64,000 bases of DNA from positions 124,001-188,000 of the forward strand of contig CP077096.1 in the NCBI GenBank assembly GCA_014268975.2, read 5' to 3'. Made by a program: the position numbers and the translations under genes. This stretch comes from Pseudomonas wayambapalatensis. GTDB lineage: Bacteria > Pseudomonadota > Gammaproteobacteria > Pseudomonadales > Pseudomonadaceae. Positions 15,886-26,572 of the stretch are shown piece by piece. Position 1 is the first letter of the stretch. Each line of letters begins with the position of its first letter. The notes beneath the pieces were generated by a model. It did no database searches. It saw only the letters and a program-made list of their open reading frames with translations, and had not been told where the DNA came from.

Positions 15886-16778
15886 TAAGCCTGCGCCTGC
15901 AACTCCCGGCGTAACCACTGCGCCAACTGCTCGGCGCGCCCATCGGCGGCGCGCCGCGGCACCCATAGCGCCAACGCCGCTGGCGTCGGCGAAAAACCCC
16001 ACGGCGCCGCCAGGCGTCCGCCACGCAGGTCGTCCGCCACCAGCGGTTGCGGCGCGATCGCCACCCCCAAACCCGCCACCGCAGCCTCCAGCAGGTAATA
16101 CAGGTGCTCGAATGCCTGTCCGAAGGTCAGCGCACTGGCGTCCAGCCCTTGCTGCGCGGCCCAGGTCGGCCACGCCTGTGGACGCGAGGTGGTATGCAGC
16201 AAGGCTTCACCCAGCAGCGCACGTGCAGGGGCCTGGCACAGGCGCTCGAAGCCGGGAAAGTGCGGGCTGAGCACCGGCCCGATACGTTCCTCGGCCAGTA
16301 CATGCACCTGCATGTCGGCGGGCCACGGCGGCTCGGCATACACCAGCAACGCATCCAACCCCGGGCGGCGCGGATCCAGATCGCCCTCTCCGGCCGACAG
16401 GTGCAGACGCAGCTCAGGCAGATCGGCCTTCAAACGCCCGAGCCGGGGAATGAACCACCGCGCCAGCAGGCTGCCGGAGCATCCCAGGACGAAGGGTGCA
16501 TCGCTGACATCACGGCTGAGCTCGGCGCATACGCTGCGCAGGCGGTCGAAGGCATCGAAGCTGGCATCGCGCAGGCGAACCCCGGCATCTGTGAGTTTGA
16601 TGCCACGCCCATCCTTGATGAACAGCGCCACGCCGAGATGCTCCTCGAGCACCTTGATCTGCCGGCTCACCGCGCCGTGGGTCACGTGCAGCTGTTCGGC
16701 GGCCTGGCTGACGCTATTCAGCCGGGCAGTGGCCTCGAAAGCGCGCAGGGCATTGAGGGGAGGGAGGTCCTGAGGCAT
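15885..16778 (-). CDS. trpI: LysR-family activator of trpBA
   Basis: A 297-residue LysR regulator with an N-terminal winged HTH ([22 protein letters not shown]) and an effector-binding domain. Position and divergence from trpB identify it as TrpI, which in pseudomonads activates trpBA when indole-3-glycerol phosphate accumulates. The TAG stop is formed by the TA flank and the terminal base of the MITE-like element, so the last residues may differ from relatives that lack the insertion. A LysR-type TTGTGAGTTTTCCTGA motif lies just upstream of its start. Confidence 0.93.
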   Translation of the reverse strand: MPQDLPPLNALRAFEATARLNSVSQAAEQLHVTHGAVSRQIKVLEEHLGVALFIKDGRGIKLTDAGVRLRDASFDAFDRLRSVCAELSRDVSDAPFVLGCSGSLLARWFIPRLGRLKADLPELRLHLSAGEGDLDPRRPGLDALLVYAEPPWPADMQVHVLAEERIGPVLSPHFPGFERLCQAPARALLGEALLHTTSRPQAWPTWAAQQGLDASALTFGQAFEHLYYLLEAAVAGLGVAIAPQPLVADDLRGGRLAAPWGFSPTPAALALWVPRRAADGRAEQLAQWLRRELQAQA

Positions 16779-16785
16779 TTGACTT

Positions 16786-16801
16786 GTGAGTTTTCCTGAC
16801 G
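16786..16801. promoter_or_regulatory. Candidate TrpI operator in the trpI-trpB gap
   Basis: A TTGTGAGTTTTCCTGA-type sequence close to the trpI start in the divergent promoter region fits the loose T-N11-A LysR pattern. It is placed by analogy with the known TrpI system; no second half-site was delimited. Confidence 0.3.
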
Positions 16802-16874
16802 AGTTGTCGCAATCTTATCGGTTTTCAGGGGACGTTGCGCTGGGTAGAGTAGGCCCATCGATCAGTGGTGGCCT

Positions 16875-16945
16875 CTTCGCGGGCAAGCCCGCTCCCACCA
16901 GTGCAGTGCTGTATTCAACCTGCGGGAGCGGGCTTGCCCGCGAAG
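16875..16945. repeat. Inverted REP pair in the trpB leader
   Basis: Two perfectly complementary 22-bp REP copies (16875-16896 and 16924-16945) separated by 27 bases. They lie between the presumed TrpI-controlled promoter and the trpB start, so the hairpin would be within the trpBA leader RNA. Confidence 0.9.
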
Positions 16946-16988
16946 AAGGCGACACGATCTTCCAATCCAGACCCCTATGGAGCGCCCC

Positions 16989-18206
16989 ATGTCCCAGTCC
17001 CAATACCGCCCCGGCCCCGACGCCAATGGCCTGTTCGGCGCATTCGGCGGCCGCTACGTAGCCGAAACCCTGATGCCCCTGGTCCTGGACCTGGCCCGCG
17101 AGTACGAAGCGGCCAAGGCAGACCCCGAATTCCTCGAGCAGCTCGCCTACTTCCAGCGCGACTACATCGGTCGCCCCAACCCGCTGTACTTCGCCGAGCG
17201 CCTGACCGAGCACTGCGGCGGCGCGAAGATCTTCTTCAAGCGTGAAGAGCTCAACCACACCGGCGCGCACAAGGTGAACAACTGCATCGGTCAGGTGCTG
17301 CTGGCCAAGCGCATGGGCAAGAAGCGCCTGATCGCCGAGACCGGCGCCGGCATGCACGGCGTGGCCACCGCCACCGTCGCTGCGCGCTTCGGCCTGCCCT
17401 GCGTGATCTACATGGGCGCCACCGACATCGAGCGCCAGCAGGCCAACGTGTTCCGCATGAAGTTGCTGGGCGCCGAGATCGTTCCGGTCACCGCCGGCAC
17501 CGGCACCCTGAAGGACGCCATGAACGAGGCCCTGCGCGACTGGGTCACCAACGTCGAAGACACCTTCTACCTGATCGGCACCGTGGCCGGCCCGCACCCG
17601 TATCCGGCGATGGTCCGCGATTTCCAGTCGATCATCGGCAAGGAAACCCGCGCCCAGTTGCACGAGAAGGAAGGCCGCCTGCCAGACAGCCTGGTCGCCT
17701 GCGTCGGCGGCGGCTCCAACGCCATGGGCCTGTTCCACAACTTCCTCGAAGACGAAAGCGTGCAGATCATCGGCGTCGAAGCCGGTGGCCATGGCGTGCA
17801 CACCGACAAGCATGCCGCCAGCCTCAACGGCGGCGTCCCTGGCGTACTGCACGGCAACCGCACCTACCTGCTGCAGGACGACGATGGCCAGATCACCGAT
17901 GCCCACTCGATCTCCGCCGGCCTGGACTACCCCGGCATCGGCCCCGAGCACGCCTACCTGCACGAAGTGAAGCGGGTCGAATACGTCAGCATCACCGACG
18001 ACGAAGCCCTGGACGCCTTCCACGCCACCTGCCGCCTCGAAGGCATCATCCCGGCGCTGGAGAGCTCCCACGCCCTGGCCGAGGCGATCAAGCGCGCCCC
18101 GAACCTGCCCAAGGATCACCTGATGGTCGTGTGCCTTTCCGGCCGCGGCGACAAAGACATGCAAACCGTGATGAACCACATGGCTGCCCAGGAGAAACAG
18201 GCATGA
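16989..18206 (+). CDS. trpB: Tryptophan synthase beta subunit
   Basis: Joins indole and serine to make tryptophan, in a complex with TrpA. The product is 405 residues. The PLP lysine lies in the [10 protein letters not shown] segment, and the phosphate-binding loop is GGGSNAMG. The start is ATG at 16989; an in-frame ATG at 16977 would add four residues. The stop overlaps trpA as ATGA. Transcription is expected to depend on TrpI from the divergent promoter. Confidence 0.98.
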   Translation: MSQSQYRPGPDANGLFGAFGGRYVAETLMPLVLDLAREYEAAKADPEFLEQLAYFQRDYIGRPNPLYFAERLTEHCGGAKIFFKREELNHTGAHKVNNCIGQVLLAKRMGKKRLIAETGAGMHGVATATVAARFGLPCVIYMGATDIERQQANVFRMKLLGAEIVPVTAGTGTLKDAMNEALRDWVTNVEDTFYLIGTVAGPHPYPAMVRDFQSIIGKETRAQLHEKEGRLPDSLVACVGGGSNAMGLFHNFLEDESVQIIGVEAGGHGVHTDKHAASLNGGVPGVLHGNRTYLLQDDDGQITDAHSISAGLDYPGIGPEHAYLHEVKRVEYVSITDDEALDAFHATCRLEGIIPALESSHALAEAIKRAPNLPKDHLMVVCLSGRGDKDMQTVMNHMAAQEKQA

Positions 18207-19012
18207 GCCGTCTTGAACAACGTTTCGCCGACCTGAAGGCCGAAGGCCGCTCGGCACTGGTCACCTTCATCACCGCAGGCGACCCTGGCTACGATGCCTC
18301 GCTGAAAATCCTCAAGGGCCTGCCTGAAGCCGGCGCCGACGTGATCGAGCTGGGCATGCCCTTCACCGACCCGATGGCCGACGGCGTGGCGATCCAGCTC
18401 GCCACCCTGCGCGCCCTGGAGGCTGGCCAGACCCTGGCGAAAACCCTGCAGATGGTCCGCGAATTCCGCGTCGGCAACCAGACCACGCCGATCGTGCTGA
18501 TGGGCTACTACAACCCGATCCACCGCTTTGGCGTGGAACAGTTCGTCGCCGAGGCGAAGGCCGTCGGCGTCGATGGCCTGATCATCGTCGACCTGCCGCC
18601 AGAGCATGACGCCGAGCTGGCCACCCCGGCCCAGGCCGCGGGTATCGACTTCATCCGCCTGACCACCCCGACCACCGACGACGTGCGTCTGCCACGTGTG
18701 CTCGAGCGCAGCTCGGGCTTCGTCTACTACGTGTCGGTGGCCGGTGTGACCGGTGCGGGCTCGGCGACCACCGAGCACGTCAAGGAGGCCATCGCCTGCC
18801 TGCGTCGCCACACCGACCTGCCGATCAGCGTCGGTTTCGGCATCCGTACGCCAGAGCAGGCCGCAGCGATCGCCAAGCTGTCCGACGGCGTGGTGGTGGG
18901 CTCGGCACTGGTCGACAAGATCGCCCAGGCCAAGTCACCCGAACAGGCTGTGAGCGATGTGCTGAGCCTGTGCTCGGCGCTGGCTGAAGGGGTGCACGGC
19001 GCCCGGGGCTGA
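18203..19012 (+). CDS. trpA: Tryptophan synthase alpha subunit
   Basis: A 269-residue TIM barrel that releases indole from indole-3-glycerol phosphate and channels it to TrpB. Visible signatures are the [10 protein letters not shown] start strand, [13 protein letters not shown] with the catalytic glutamate and aspartate region, and a [10 protein letters not shown] phosphate loop. The ATG is embedded in the trpB stop, giving 1:1 coupled synthesis. A 7-bp hairpin without a T run lies at 19016-19037. Confidence 0.98.
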   Translation: MSRLEQRFADLKAEGRSALVTFITAGDPGYDASLKILKGLPEAGADVIELGMPFTDPMADGVAIQLATLRALEAGQTLAKTLQMVREFRVGNQTTPIVLMGYYNPIHRFGVEQFVAEAKAVGVDGLIIVDLPPEHDAELATPAQAAGIDFIRLTTPTTDDVRLPRVLERSSGFVYYVSVAGVTGAGSATTEHVKEAIACLRRHTDLPISVGFGIRTPEQAAAIAKLSDGVVVGSALVDKIAQAKSPEQAVSDVLSLCSALAEGVHGARG

Positions 19013-19136
19013 GGGGGAACTGGCGTACGACAGTTCCATGCACATGCATTCGGCTACCTGATAATTTTGCTAGTTGTGTCAGGCCTTCAGAGATCGCAAG
19101 CTGAAAGCTCACTAACTTGCTGAAGGAATAGCCGAT

Positions 19137-19445
19137 ATGCGTGTACTCTCAACCGCACTTCTTGCTCTGTTTATGTCAGGCACTGCACTTGCTGCAACTT
19201 GCCCCGAGCCCAAGGACATCAAGGAAGCCTCGACACAATCCACCGAGGATGGCTTCAGTGGCTATCACTACACTTCTGCAGATGGCAAATGGAAAGGCTT
19301 TGCGCCGAATGCCGATGACAAGGGCACCAAGGAAGTTCAGCTGGCCTCGTTGAAATTCGTCAACTCGCAGGAAGGTTCGACCTCCACTATTTGTCGCTAC
19401 ACGGACGCCAAAGGCGGAGGCCTGAGTCTTTCAAGCAAGAAATAA
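19137..19445 (+). CDS. Small exported protein, DUF3757-like
   Basis: A 102-residue secreted or periplasmic protein. The signal peptide is MRVLSTALLALFMSGTALAA; the mature part starts TCPEPKDI and contains a W-K-G segment and a second cysteine (STICRYTD), fitting the small cysteine-paired DUF3757-type family. The ribosome site GAAGGA is well placed. It is followed directly by a strong terminator, so it is monocistronic. Codons are a little AT-richer than in trpBA. Function is unknown. Confidence 0.7.
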   Translation: MRVLSTALLALFMSGTALAATCPEPKDIKEASTQSTEDGFSGYHYTSADGKWKGFAPNADDKGTKEVQLASLKFVNSQEGSTSTICRYTDAKGGGLSLSSKK

Positions 19446-19453
19446 TAAGAGGG

Positions 19454-19477
19454 GGGCGCCTAGCGCGCCCTTCTTTT
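19454..19477 (+). terminator. Rho-independent terminator
   Basis: A GGGCGC/GCGCCC stem with a five-base loop, then TTCTTTT, nine bases after the stop of the DUF3757-like gene. Confidence 0.75.
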
Positions 19478-19491
19478 GCGCATTTCTTGGC

Positions 19492-20415
19492 TCAATCCGT
19501 AGCAACAGATGGGTTCGATAGGCTGAGCTCACGCTCCAGCCACTCCACAAACCGCTCGATCAACGCCCCACGCCGCTTGCGTGGCGGCAACACCACGTAA
19601 TAGCCACGCGACGAACGCAAACTCCCTTCCACTGGCCGGCACAGCAACCCCTGCTCGACCAGCCCGTCGACCAGATGCCCCCAGCCAATCCCGACCCCTT
19701 GTCCGGCGATCGCCGCCTGGATCAGCAGGGTGTAGTTGTCGAACCGCAACTGCCCCGGTGGCGGCGGGCTGGCCAGGCCAAAGCCACGAAACACCCCCGC
19801 CCAGTCGAACCAGCCACTGGCCTGTTCACCGCGTAGATGCAACAAGGGCAATCGTTCCAAAGCCACTGCTGACAAGGGTTTGCCATCAGTCAGCCGAGGG
19901 CTGCAAACCGGAAAGACCTCTTCATCGAACAACCAGCGGCTTTCGCCCTGATGAAAGCGCCCGTCGCCAAACAGCACGGCCACATCAATATCGGGGCGCA
20001 GCATCCCCTGACTGCGCTCACCGGTCACCAGGCTCACGTCCACCTGTGGATAAGCCTCGTGGAAGCGCTGCAGCCGGGGCATCAGCCAGAAGGCGGCAAA
20101 GGCGAAATCTGTGGCCACCTGCAGCACCTCGTGCTGGCCGCGGCCGCTCGCCTCGGCGATGCCTTCGTCCATCGCCTGCAAGCCCTGGTGGACCTGTTCG
20201 AACAGCGACTGGCCCGCATCCGTCAGCTCGATCCCCCGGTAGATCCGGTCGAACAGGCGCGTGCCCAACTGCGCCTCGAGCCGCTTGACCTGCTGGCTCA
20301 CCGCCGGCTGCGTGGTGCCCAGTTCCAGTGCCGCCGCCGTGAAACCCCGCAAGCGCGCCGCCGCCTCGAACACGCGCAAGCTTTCCAGTGACATGCCCGC
20401 AAGGTGCTCAAACAT
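19492..20415 (-). CDS. LysR regulator of choline-sulfate use
   Basis: A 307-residue LysR regulator with an N-terminal HTH (GFTAAALELGTTQPAVSQQVK) and a periplasmic-binding-like effector domain. It is divergent from betC with a 111-bp gap, the position of the choline sulfate utilisation regulator in pseudomonads. Choline-O-sulfate or choline is the likely inducer, by context. Start MFEHLAGMSLESLRVFEAAARL; the internal Met8 is also possible. Confidence 0.85.
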   Translation of the reverse strand: MFEHLAGMSLESLRVFEAAARLRGFTAAALELGTTQPAVSQQVKRLEAQLGTRLFDRIYRGIELTDAGQSLFEQVHQGLQAMDEGIAEASGRGQHEVLQVATDFAFAAFWLMPRLQRFHEAYPQVDVSLVTGERSQGMLRPDIDVAVLFGDGRFHQGESRWLFDEEVFPVCSPRLTDGKPLSAVALERLPLLHLRGEQASGWFDWAGVFRGFGLASPPPPGQLRFDNYTLLIQAAIAGQGVGIGWGHLVDGLVEQGLLCRPVEGSLRSSRGYYVVLPPRKRRGALIERFVEWLERELSLSNPSVATD

Positions 20416-20526
20416 AAGCTCAGCTAATCCCAGTCATTGCCCGCCATGGGCTTTACCCATGTTATCCAAAGCCGCATCCTCGATCGCAAGCAATTCACAT
20501 AACGTTCGACGATGGAAGGCCCCCTC

Positions 20527-22044
20527 ATGAAGCAACCCAACATCCTGTTCATCATGGCCGACCAGATGGCCGCGCCTATGCTGCCAATCTACAACCCCTC
20601 GCCGATCAGGATGCCGAACCTCGCCCGCCTCGCCGAACAGGCTGTGGTCTTCGATTCGGCCTACTGCAACAGCCCGCTGTGCGCGCCGTCGCGCTTCACC
20701 CTGGTCAGCGGCCAGTTGCCCAGCCGCATCGGCGCCTACGACAACGCCGCCGACTTTCCCGCCGACATCCCCACCTACGCCCACTACCTGCGCCGCCTCG
20801 GCTACCGCACCGCGCTGTCGGGCAAGATGCATTTCTGCGGCCCCGACCAGTTGCACGGCTATGAAGAGCGCCTGACCAGCGACATCTACCCCGCCGATTA
20901 CGGCTGGGCGGTGAACTGGGACGCCCCCGACGTTCGCCCGAGCTGGTACCACAACATGTCCTCGGTGCTACAGGCCGGGCCGTGCGTGCGCACCAACCAG
21001 CTGGATTTCGACGAGGAAGTGGTGTTCAAGGCGCAGCAGTACCTGTACGACCACGTCCGCGAGGATGACGGTCGGCCGTTCTGCCTGACGGTATCGATGA
21101 CCCATCCCCACGACCCCTACACCATCCCGCGGCGCTACTGGGATCTCTACGCGTCTGTGGATATCCCGCTGCCGCGCGACGAAATCGCCCAGGACCAGCA
21201 AGACCCCCACTCGCAGCGCCTGCTCAAGGTCTACGACCTGTGGGACAAGCCGCTGCCTGTGGACAAGATCCGCGACGCCCGCCGCGCCTACTTCGGCGCC
21301 TGCAGCTACATCGACGACAACATCGGCAAGCTGCTGCAGACCCTCGAGGATTGCGGCCTGGCCGACGACACGCTGATCGTGTTCTCCGGCGACCATGGCG
21401 ACATGCTTGGCGAGCGCGGGCTCTGGTACAAGATGCACTGGTTCGAGATGTCGGCGCGGGTGCCGCTTCTGGTCCATGCGCCCAAGCGTTTCGCCGCGGC
21501 GCGGGTCAGCGCCAGCGTGTCCACCTGTGACCTGCTGCCGACCCTGGTCGAGCTGGCAGGCGGGGCTGTGGATAACAGCCTGCACCTGGACGGCCGCTCG
21601 CTGCTCGGCCACCTGCAAGGGCAGGGCGGACACGACGAGGTGATCGGCGAATACATGGCCGAGGGTACGGTCGGGCCGCTGATGATGATTCGGCGTGGCG
21701 CGTACAAGTTCGTGTACAGCGAACACGACCCGTGCCTACTCTACGACCTGAGCCACGACCCGCACGAGCGGGAGAACCTCACCGGCAGCCCGGATCATCA
21801 GGGCTTGCTGCAGGCATTTGTCGATGAAGCCAGGCAGCGCTGGGACGTTTCCAGCCTGCGCCAGCAGGTGCTGGCCAGCCAGCGCCGCCGCCGTCTGGTG
21901 GCCGAGGCCCTGGCCATCGGCAAGCTGAAAAGCTGGGACCACCAACCCCTGGTCGACGCCAGCCAACAGTACATGCGCAACCATATCGATCTCGATGACC
22001 TCGAGCGCAAGGCACGTTATCCACAGCCCGCACCCATGGATTGA
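20527..22044 (+). CDS. betC: Choline-sulfatase
   Basis: Hydrolyses choline-O-sulfate to choline and sulfate, giving carbon, nitrogen, sulfur and the glycine betaine precursor. It is a 505-residue sulfatase with metal-binding ADQM near the N-terminus and the formylglycine signature C52-A-P-S-R; Cys52 must be oxidised by a formylglycine-generating enzyme encoded elsewhere. Further metal ligands lie in FSGDHGDMLG. No signal peptide, so it is cytoplasmic. ATG at 20527 follows GAAGG. choX follows after 14 bp. Confidence 0.95.
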   Translation: MKQPNILFIMADQMAAPMLPIYNPSPIRMPNLARLAEQAVVFDSAYCNSPLCAPSRFTLVSGQLPSRIGAYDNAADFPADIPTYAHYLRRLGYRTALSGKMHFCGPDQLHGYEERLTSDIYPADYGWAVNWDAPDVRPSWYHNMSSVLQAGPCVRTNQLDFDEEVVFKAQQYLYDHVREDDGRPFCLTVSMTHPHDPYTIPRRYWDLYASVDIPLPRDEIAQDQQDPHSQRLLKVYDLWDKPLPVDKIRDARRAYFGACSYIDDNIGKLLQTLEDCGLADDTLIVFSGDHGDMLGERGLWYKMHWFEMSARVPLLVHAPKRFAAARVSASVSTCDLLPTLVELAGGAVDNSLHLDGRSLLGHLQGQGGHDEVIGEYMAEGTVGPLMMIRRGAYKFVYSEHDPCLLYDLSHDPHERENLTGSPDHQGLLQAFVDEARQRWDVSSLRQQVLASQRRRRLVAEALAIGKLKSWDHQPLVDASQQYMRNHIDLDDLERKARYPQPAPMD

Positions 22045-22058
22045 GAAGAGAGGCCGCC

Positions 22059-22988
22059 ATGCAGAAGTTCTCCACCGCCGTGATCGCCCTGGCCCTGGGC
22101 CTTGGCGCCCTGACCGCCCAGGCGGCCGACAGCGACACGCAATGCAGCACCGTCAAACTGGCTGACCCCGGCTGGAGCGATATCGCCTCCACCAACGCCA
22201 TCGCCCGCTTGCTGTTCGAAAGCCTGGGCTACCAGGTGAAGATCGACAGCCTGGCCGTGCCGATCATCTACGGCGGCCTGAAAGATGGCCGCGTGGACGC
22301 CTTCCTCGGCAACTGGATGCCAGCGCAGCAGGGCTTTCATGACAAATTCATCGCCACCGGCGACGTGAAACAATTGTCGCGCAACCTCGAAGGCACCGAG
22401 TTCACCCTGGCAGTGCCCGACTACGTGTGGAACGCCGGTATCAAGGACTTCGCCGACCTGCAGAAACACGCCGAGCAGTTCGACAAGAAACTCTACGGCA
22501 TCGGCTCCGGCGCGCCGGCCAACCTGTCGCTCAAAGAGATCATCGACACGAACGCGTTCGACCTCGGGCAGTGGAAGCTGATCGAGTCCAGCGAGCAGGC
22601 AATGCTGGCGCAGGTCGACCGCGCCGTGAAGAAGAACCAGTTCATCACCTTCCTCGGCTGGACACCGCACCCGATGAACGTGAAGCTGAAGATGCACTAC
22701 CTCACCGGTGGCGAAAAATGGTTCGGCAGCAGGGGCGAGGTGTTCACCCTGGTGCGCAACGGTTATCCACAGGCGTGCCCGAATGCCGCGAAGCTGCTGG
22801 GCAATCTGGTATTTACCCTGGATATGGAGAACGCCATCATGGCCGAGGTTGTGGACAAGAAGGTCAGTTTCGACCAGGCGGCCAAGGCGTGGGTGAAGGC
22901 TCATCCACAAGTGCTGCAGGCGTGGCTCGCTGGCGTGAGCAGCAAGGCTGGCGGTGATGGACTGGAGGCCGTCAAGGGCAAACTCTGA
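22059..22988 (+). CDS. choX: Choline ABC transporter substrate-binding protein
   Basis: A 309-residue periplasmic protein with a signal cleaved near QAADS. It is an OpuAC-type glycine betaine/choline binding fold with aromatic box residues (GNWMPAQQ and WTPHPMN segments). It is transcribed with betC, so it probably captures choline or choline-O-sulfate. No permease or ATPase is encoded here; it must dock with a transporter elsewhere. Confidence 0.9.
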   Translation: MQKFSTAVIALALGLGALTAQAADSDTQCSTVKLADPGWSDIASTNAIARLLFESLGYQVKIDSLAVPIIYGGLKDGRVDAFLGNWMPAQQGFHDKFIATGDVKQLSRNLEGTEFTLAVPDYVWNAGIKDFADLQKHAEQFDKKLYGIGSGAPANLSLKEIIDTNAFDLGQWKLIESSEQAMLAQVDRAVKKNQFITFLGWTPHPMNVKLKMHYLTGGEKWFGSRGEVFTLVRNGYPQACPNAAKLLGNLVFTLDMENAIMAEVVDKKVSFDQAAKAWVKAHPQVLQAWLAGVSSKAGGDGLEAVKGKL

Positions 22989-22998
22989 TTTCTGACTC

Positions 22999-23056
22999 GC
23001 CCGCGAATGCTGTGGTGCATTCACTGACGCATTCGCGGGCAAGCCCGCTCCTACAG
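22999..23056. repeat. Hairpin plus single REP element after choX
   Basis: A 12-bp inverted repeat (GCCCGCGAATGC at 22999-23010, complement at 23029-23040) merges with a REP copy running to 23056. It may act as an operon end. Confidence 0.75.
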
Positions 23057-23108
23057 TTGGTATGAATCCGCTCCAGACAGGGGCAAAACTCAGGACTGTG
23101 AATAACCC

Positions 23109-24674
23109 ATGCCTCGCCTGACCCATCTGCTGCCCTTCCTGACCTGGCTTCCCCGGCAATCCGGCCGCAGCCTGCGCCAGGACCTGCTGGTGGGTCTGAG
23201 CGGCGCGATCCTCGCCCTGCCGCAATCCATCGCCTATGCGCTGATTGCCGGCCTGCCCGCCGAATACGGCCTGTATGCGGCCATCGTGCCGGTACTGATC
23301 GCCTGCCTGTGGGGGTCGTCCTGGCACCTGATCTGCGGCCCCACCGCCGCCATCTCCATCGTCCTCTACGCCAGCGTCAGCCCGCTGGCCGTGGCCGGCA
23401 GCAGCGACTACGTGACCCTCGTCCTGCTGCTGACCTTTCTTGGCGGGGTGTTCCAACTGCTGCTCGGGCTGCTGCGCTTCGGCGCACTGGTCAACTTCGT
23501 CTCCCATTCCGTGGTGCTCGGTTTCACCCTGGGTGCCGCCATCGTCATTGCCCTTGGCCAGTTGCCGAATCTGATGGGCATGGACTTGCCCAGCCAGGCC
23601 ACGGCACTCAAGACCGCCCAGGACCTGTTCGCCCATGCCCGCGAAGTGGACCTGCCCTCGCTGGGGCTGGGCCTGGCCACCTTGCTGATTGGCATCGCCA
23701 TCAAGCTCGTGCGCCCGCGCTGGCCGGCGCTGCTGATCAGCCTGGTGCTGGTGAGCCTGGTGGCGTGGCTGCTGCCCGGTTACTTCGCCCACGTGCCCCG
23801 CGTTCCTGCGTTCAGCGGCCATCTGCCGCCCCTGAGCCCGCTGCCGTTGCTCGACCTGGACCTGATCCTGCGCCTGCTGCCCAGCGCCGTGGCGGTGGGC
23901 ATGCTCGGGCTGGTCACCAGCCTGTCGATCGCCCGCTCGTTGTCAGCACGTTCGGAACAACTGATCGACGCCGACCAGGAGATCCGCGCCCAGGGCTTTT
24001 CCAACATGGGCGGCGCGTTTTTCTCGGGTTACCTGTCGTCAGGTTCGTTCACCCGCTCCGGGCTGAGCTTCGAGGCGGGCGCCCGTTCCCCCATGGCCGG
24101 GGTGTTCTCGGCGCTGTGGGTGGCGCTGTTCGCCGTGGCCGGCGCCGGGCTCATCGCTCACCTGCCGATCCCGGCGATGGCCGGCAGCATCCTGCTGATT
24201 TGTTGGGGGCTGGTGGATCACCGGGCGATTCGCGCGTTGTTCCGGGTCAGTCGTTCGGAGTTCCTGGTGATGGCGCTGACTGCGGCGGCCACCCTGTTGC
24301 TGGAGCTACAGACGGCGATCTACGCGGGAGTGCTGGCGTCGCTGTTCTTCTACCTCAAGCGCACCTCGCGGCCGCGGGTGCAGCAGAGCCGTGAAGGGGA
24401 GGCGGACGTGCTGCGGGTCGGTGGCTCGATCTTCTTCGGTGCAGCGCATTATCTGCAGGTACGCCTGCAGCGCTGCCAAGGGCCGCATGTGGTGATCGAC
24501 GCGCGACAGATCAACTTCATCGACTATTCGGGTGTGGATATGTTGCACCGCGAGGCGCGGCGGCTGGTACGCAATGGCGGCAGCCTGACCCTGCATCGGG
24601 CCAGGCCCCAGGTGGTGGAGGAATTGCAGAAGCTGGAGGGGATCGACGGGTGTCCGATCAGGTTCGAGGAGTAA
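23109..24674 (+). CDS. SulP family sulfate permease
   Basis: A 521-residue inner-membrane SulP transporter with the N-terminal signature GLSGAILALPQSIAYALIAG, about 11 helices, and a C-terminal STAS domain from about residue 425 (VVIDARQINFIDYSGVDML). It follows betC-choX on the same strand after 120 bp containing a REP. Context suggests handling of sulfate or choline-O-sulfate; direction and substrate are not shown by sequence. It differs clearly from the SulP at 792-2321. Confidence 0.9.
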   Translation: MPRLTHLLPFLTWLPRQSGRSLRQDLLVGLSGAILALPQSIAYALIAGLPAEYGLYAAIVPVLIACLWGSSWHLICGPTAAISIVLYASVSPLAVAGSSDYVTLVLLLTFLGGVFQLLLGLLRFGALVNFVSHSVVLGFTLGAAIVIALGQLPNLMGMDLPSQATALKTAQDLFAHAREVDLPSLGLGLATLLIGIAIKLVRPRWPALLISLVLVSLVAWLLPGYFAHVPRVPAFSGHLPPLSPLPLLDLDLILRLLPSAVAVGMLGLVTSLSIARSLSARSEQLIDADQEIRAQGFSNMGGAFFSGYLSSGSFTRSGLSFEAGARSPMAGVFSALWVALFAVAGAGLIAHLPIPAMAGSILLICWGLVDHRAIRALFRVSRSEFLVMALTAAATLLLELQTAIYAGVLASLFFYLKRTSRPRVQQSREGEADVLRVGGSIFFGAAHYLQVRLQRCQGPHVVIDARQINFIDYSGVDMLHREARRLVRNGGSLTLHRARPQVVEELQKLEGIDGCPIRFEE

Positions 24675-24677
24675 GCC

Positions 24678-25502
24678 CTACCCCCGCGCCAACTGCCGCC
24701 GCAATTCATCCAGCACCGGCCCGGTCTCAGGCCGAACCCCACGCCAGACATAAAACGCCTCGGCCGCCTGCTCGGCGAGCATTCCCAGCCCATCCAGCAC
24801 TTTCGCCGCCCCAAGCTTCGTCGCCCACTGGCAGAACGGCGTCGGCTCCTTGCCATACATCATGTCGTAGCACACGGTGCGACCAGCCTCGACCAGGCTC
24901 TCGGCAATCGGCGGCAACTCCCCCGAAAGGCTTGCCGAAGTAGCGTTGATGATCACGTCCACCGGCTCCTGCAACCAGGCAAAGCCGCTGGCGACCACCG
25001 GCCCGAGTTCATCGAATTCGCGCGCCAGCTGCTCGGCCTTTTCCACTGTGCGATTGGCGATCACCAGCGATTGCGGCTTATGCGCCAGGATCGGCTCCAG
25101 CACGCCACGCACCGCACCACCGGCGCCGAGAATCAGGATGCGCTTGCCCGCCAGCGTGACCCCGGCATTCACCGTCAGGTCGCGCACCAGGCCTGCGCCA
25201 TCGGTGTTGTCGCCCTGCAACGTGCCATCGGCCAACAGGGTCAGGGTGTTGACCGCGCCCGCGCGTTGCGCCCGTGGCGTGAGGCTGTCGCACAGGCGGT
25301 AGGCTTCTTCCTTGAATGGCACGGTCACGTTGGCGCCGCTGCCCTGCTTGAAGAAGCCGCGGGCGCAGTCGCTGAACTCGTCCAGCGGCGCCAGCAGGGT
25401 GCTGTATTCCAGATCCTGGCCGGTCTGCTCGGCGAACAGGCGGTGGATCAGCGGCGACTTGCTGTGGCCGATGGGGTTACCGAAAACGACGTACTGGTCC
25501 AT
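24678..25502 (-). CDS. aroE: Shikimate dehydrogenase
   Basis: Reduces 3-dehydroshikimate to shikimate with NADPH in aromatic amino acid synthesis. The product is 274 residues with shikimate-binding [10 protein letters not shown], catalytic lysine and partner in NVTVPFKE, and NADP loop GAGGAVRG. The start at 25502 follows GAGGA. It lies 25 bp downstream of hemF and probably shares its transcript. Confidence 0.97.
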   Translation of the reverse strand: MDQYVVFGNPIGHSKSPLIHRLFAEQTGQDLEYSTLLAPLDEFSDCARGFFKQGSGANVTVPFKEEAYRLCDSLTPRAQRAGAVNTLTLLADGTLQGDNTDGAGLVRDLTVNAGVTLAGKRILILGAGGAVRGVLEPILAHKPQSLVIANRTVEKAEQLAREFDELGPVVASGFAWLQEPVDVIINATSASLSGELPPIAESLVEAGRTVCYDMMYGKEPTPFCQWATKLGAAKVLDGLGMLAEQAAEAFYVWRGVRPETGPVLDELRRQLARG

Positions 25503-25527
25503 GGGGAATCCTCGGTTATCCACAGAT

Positions 25528-26517
<990 letters not shown>

Positions 26518-26572
26518 TCAAGCAAAGGCGTCCGATAGAGGGCCTTTGCGATGACGACAACAGGAGTGTGTG

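Noticed and set aside
18203..19037. Hairpin after trpA as an intrinsic terminator
   Set aside because: The 7-bp GGAACTG/CAGTTCC stem has no T run, so it was not listed as a terminator.
22017..23822. A 601-codon minus-strand frame over choX and the SulP gene
   Set aside because: Runs antisense through two real genes and a REP element; no start signal.
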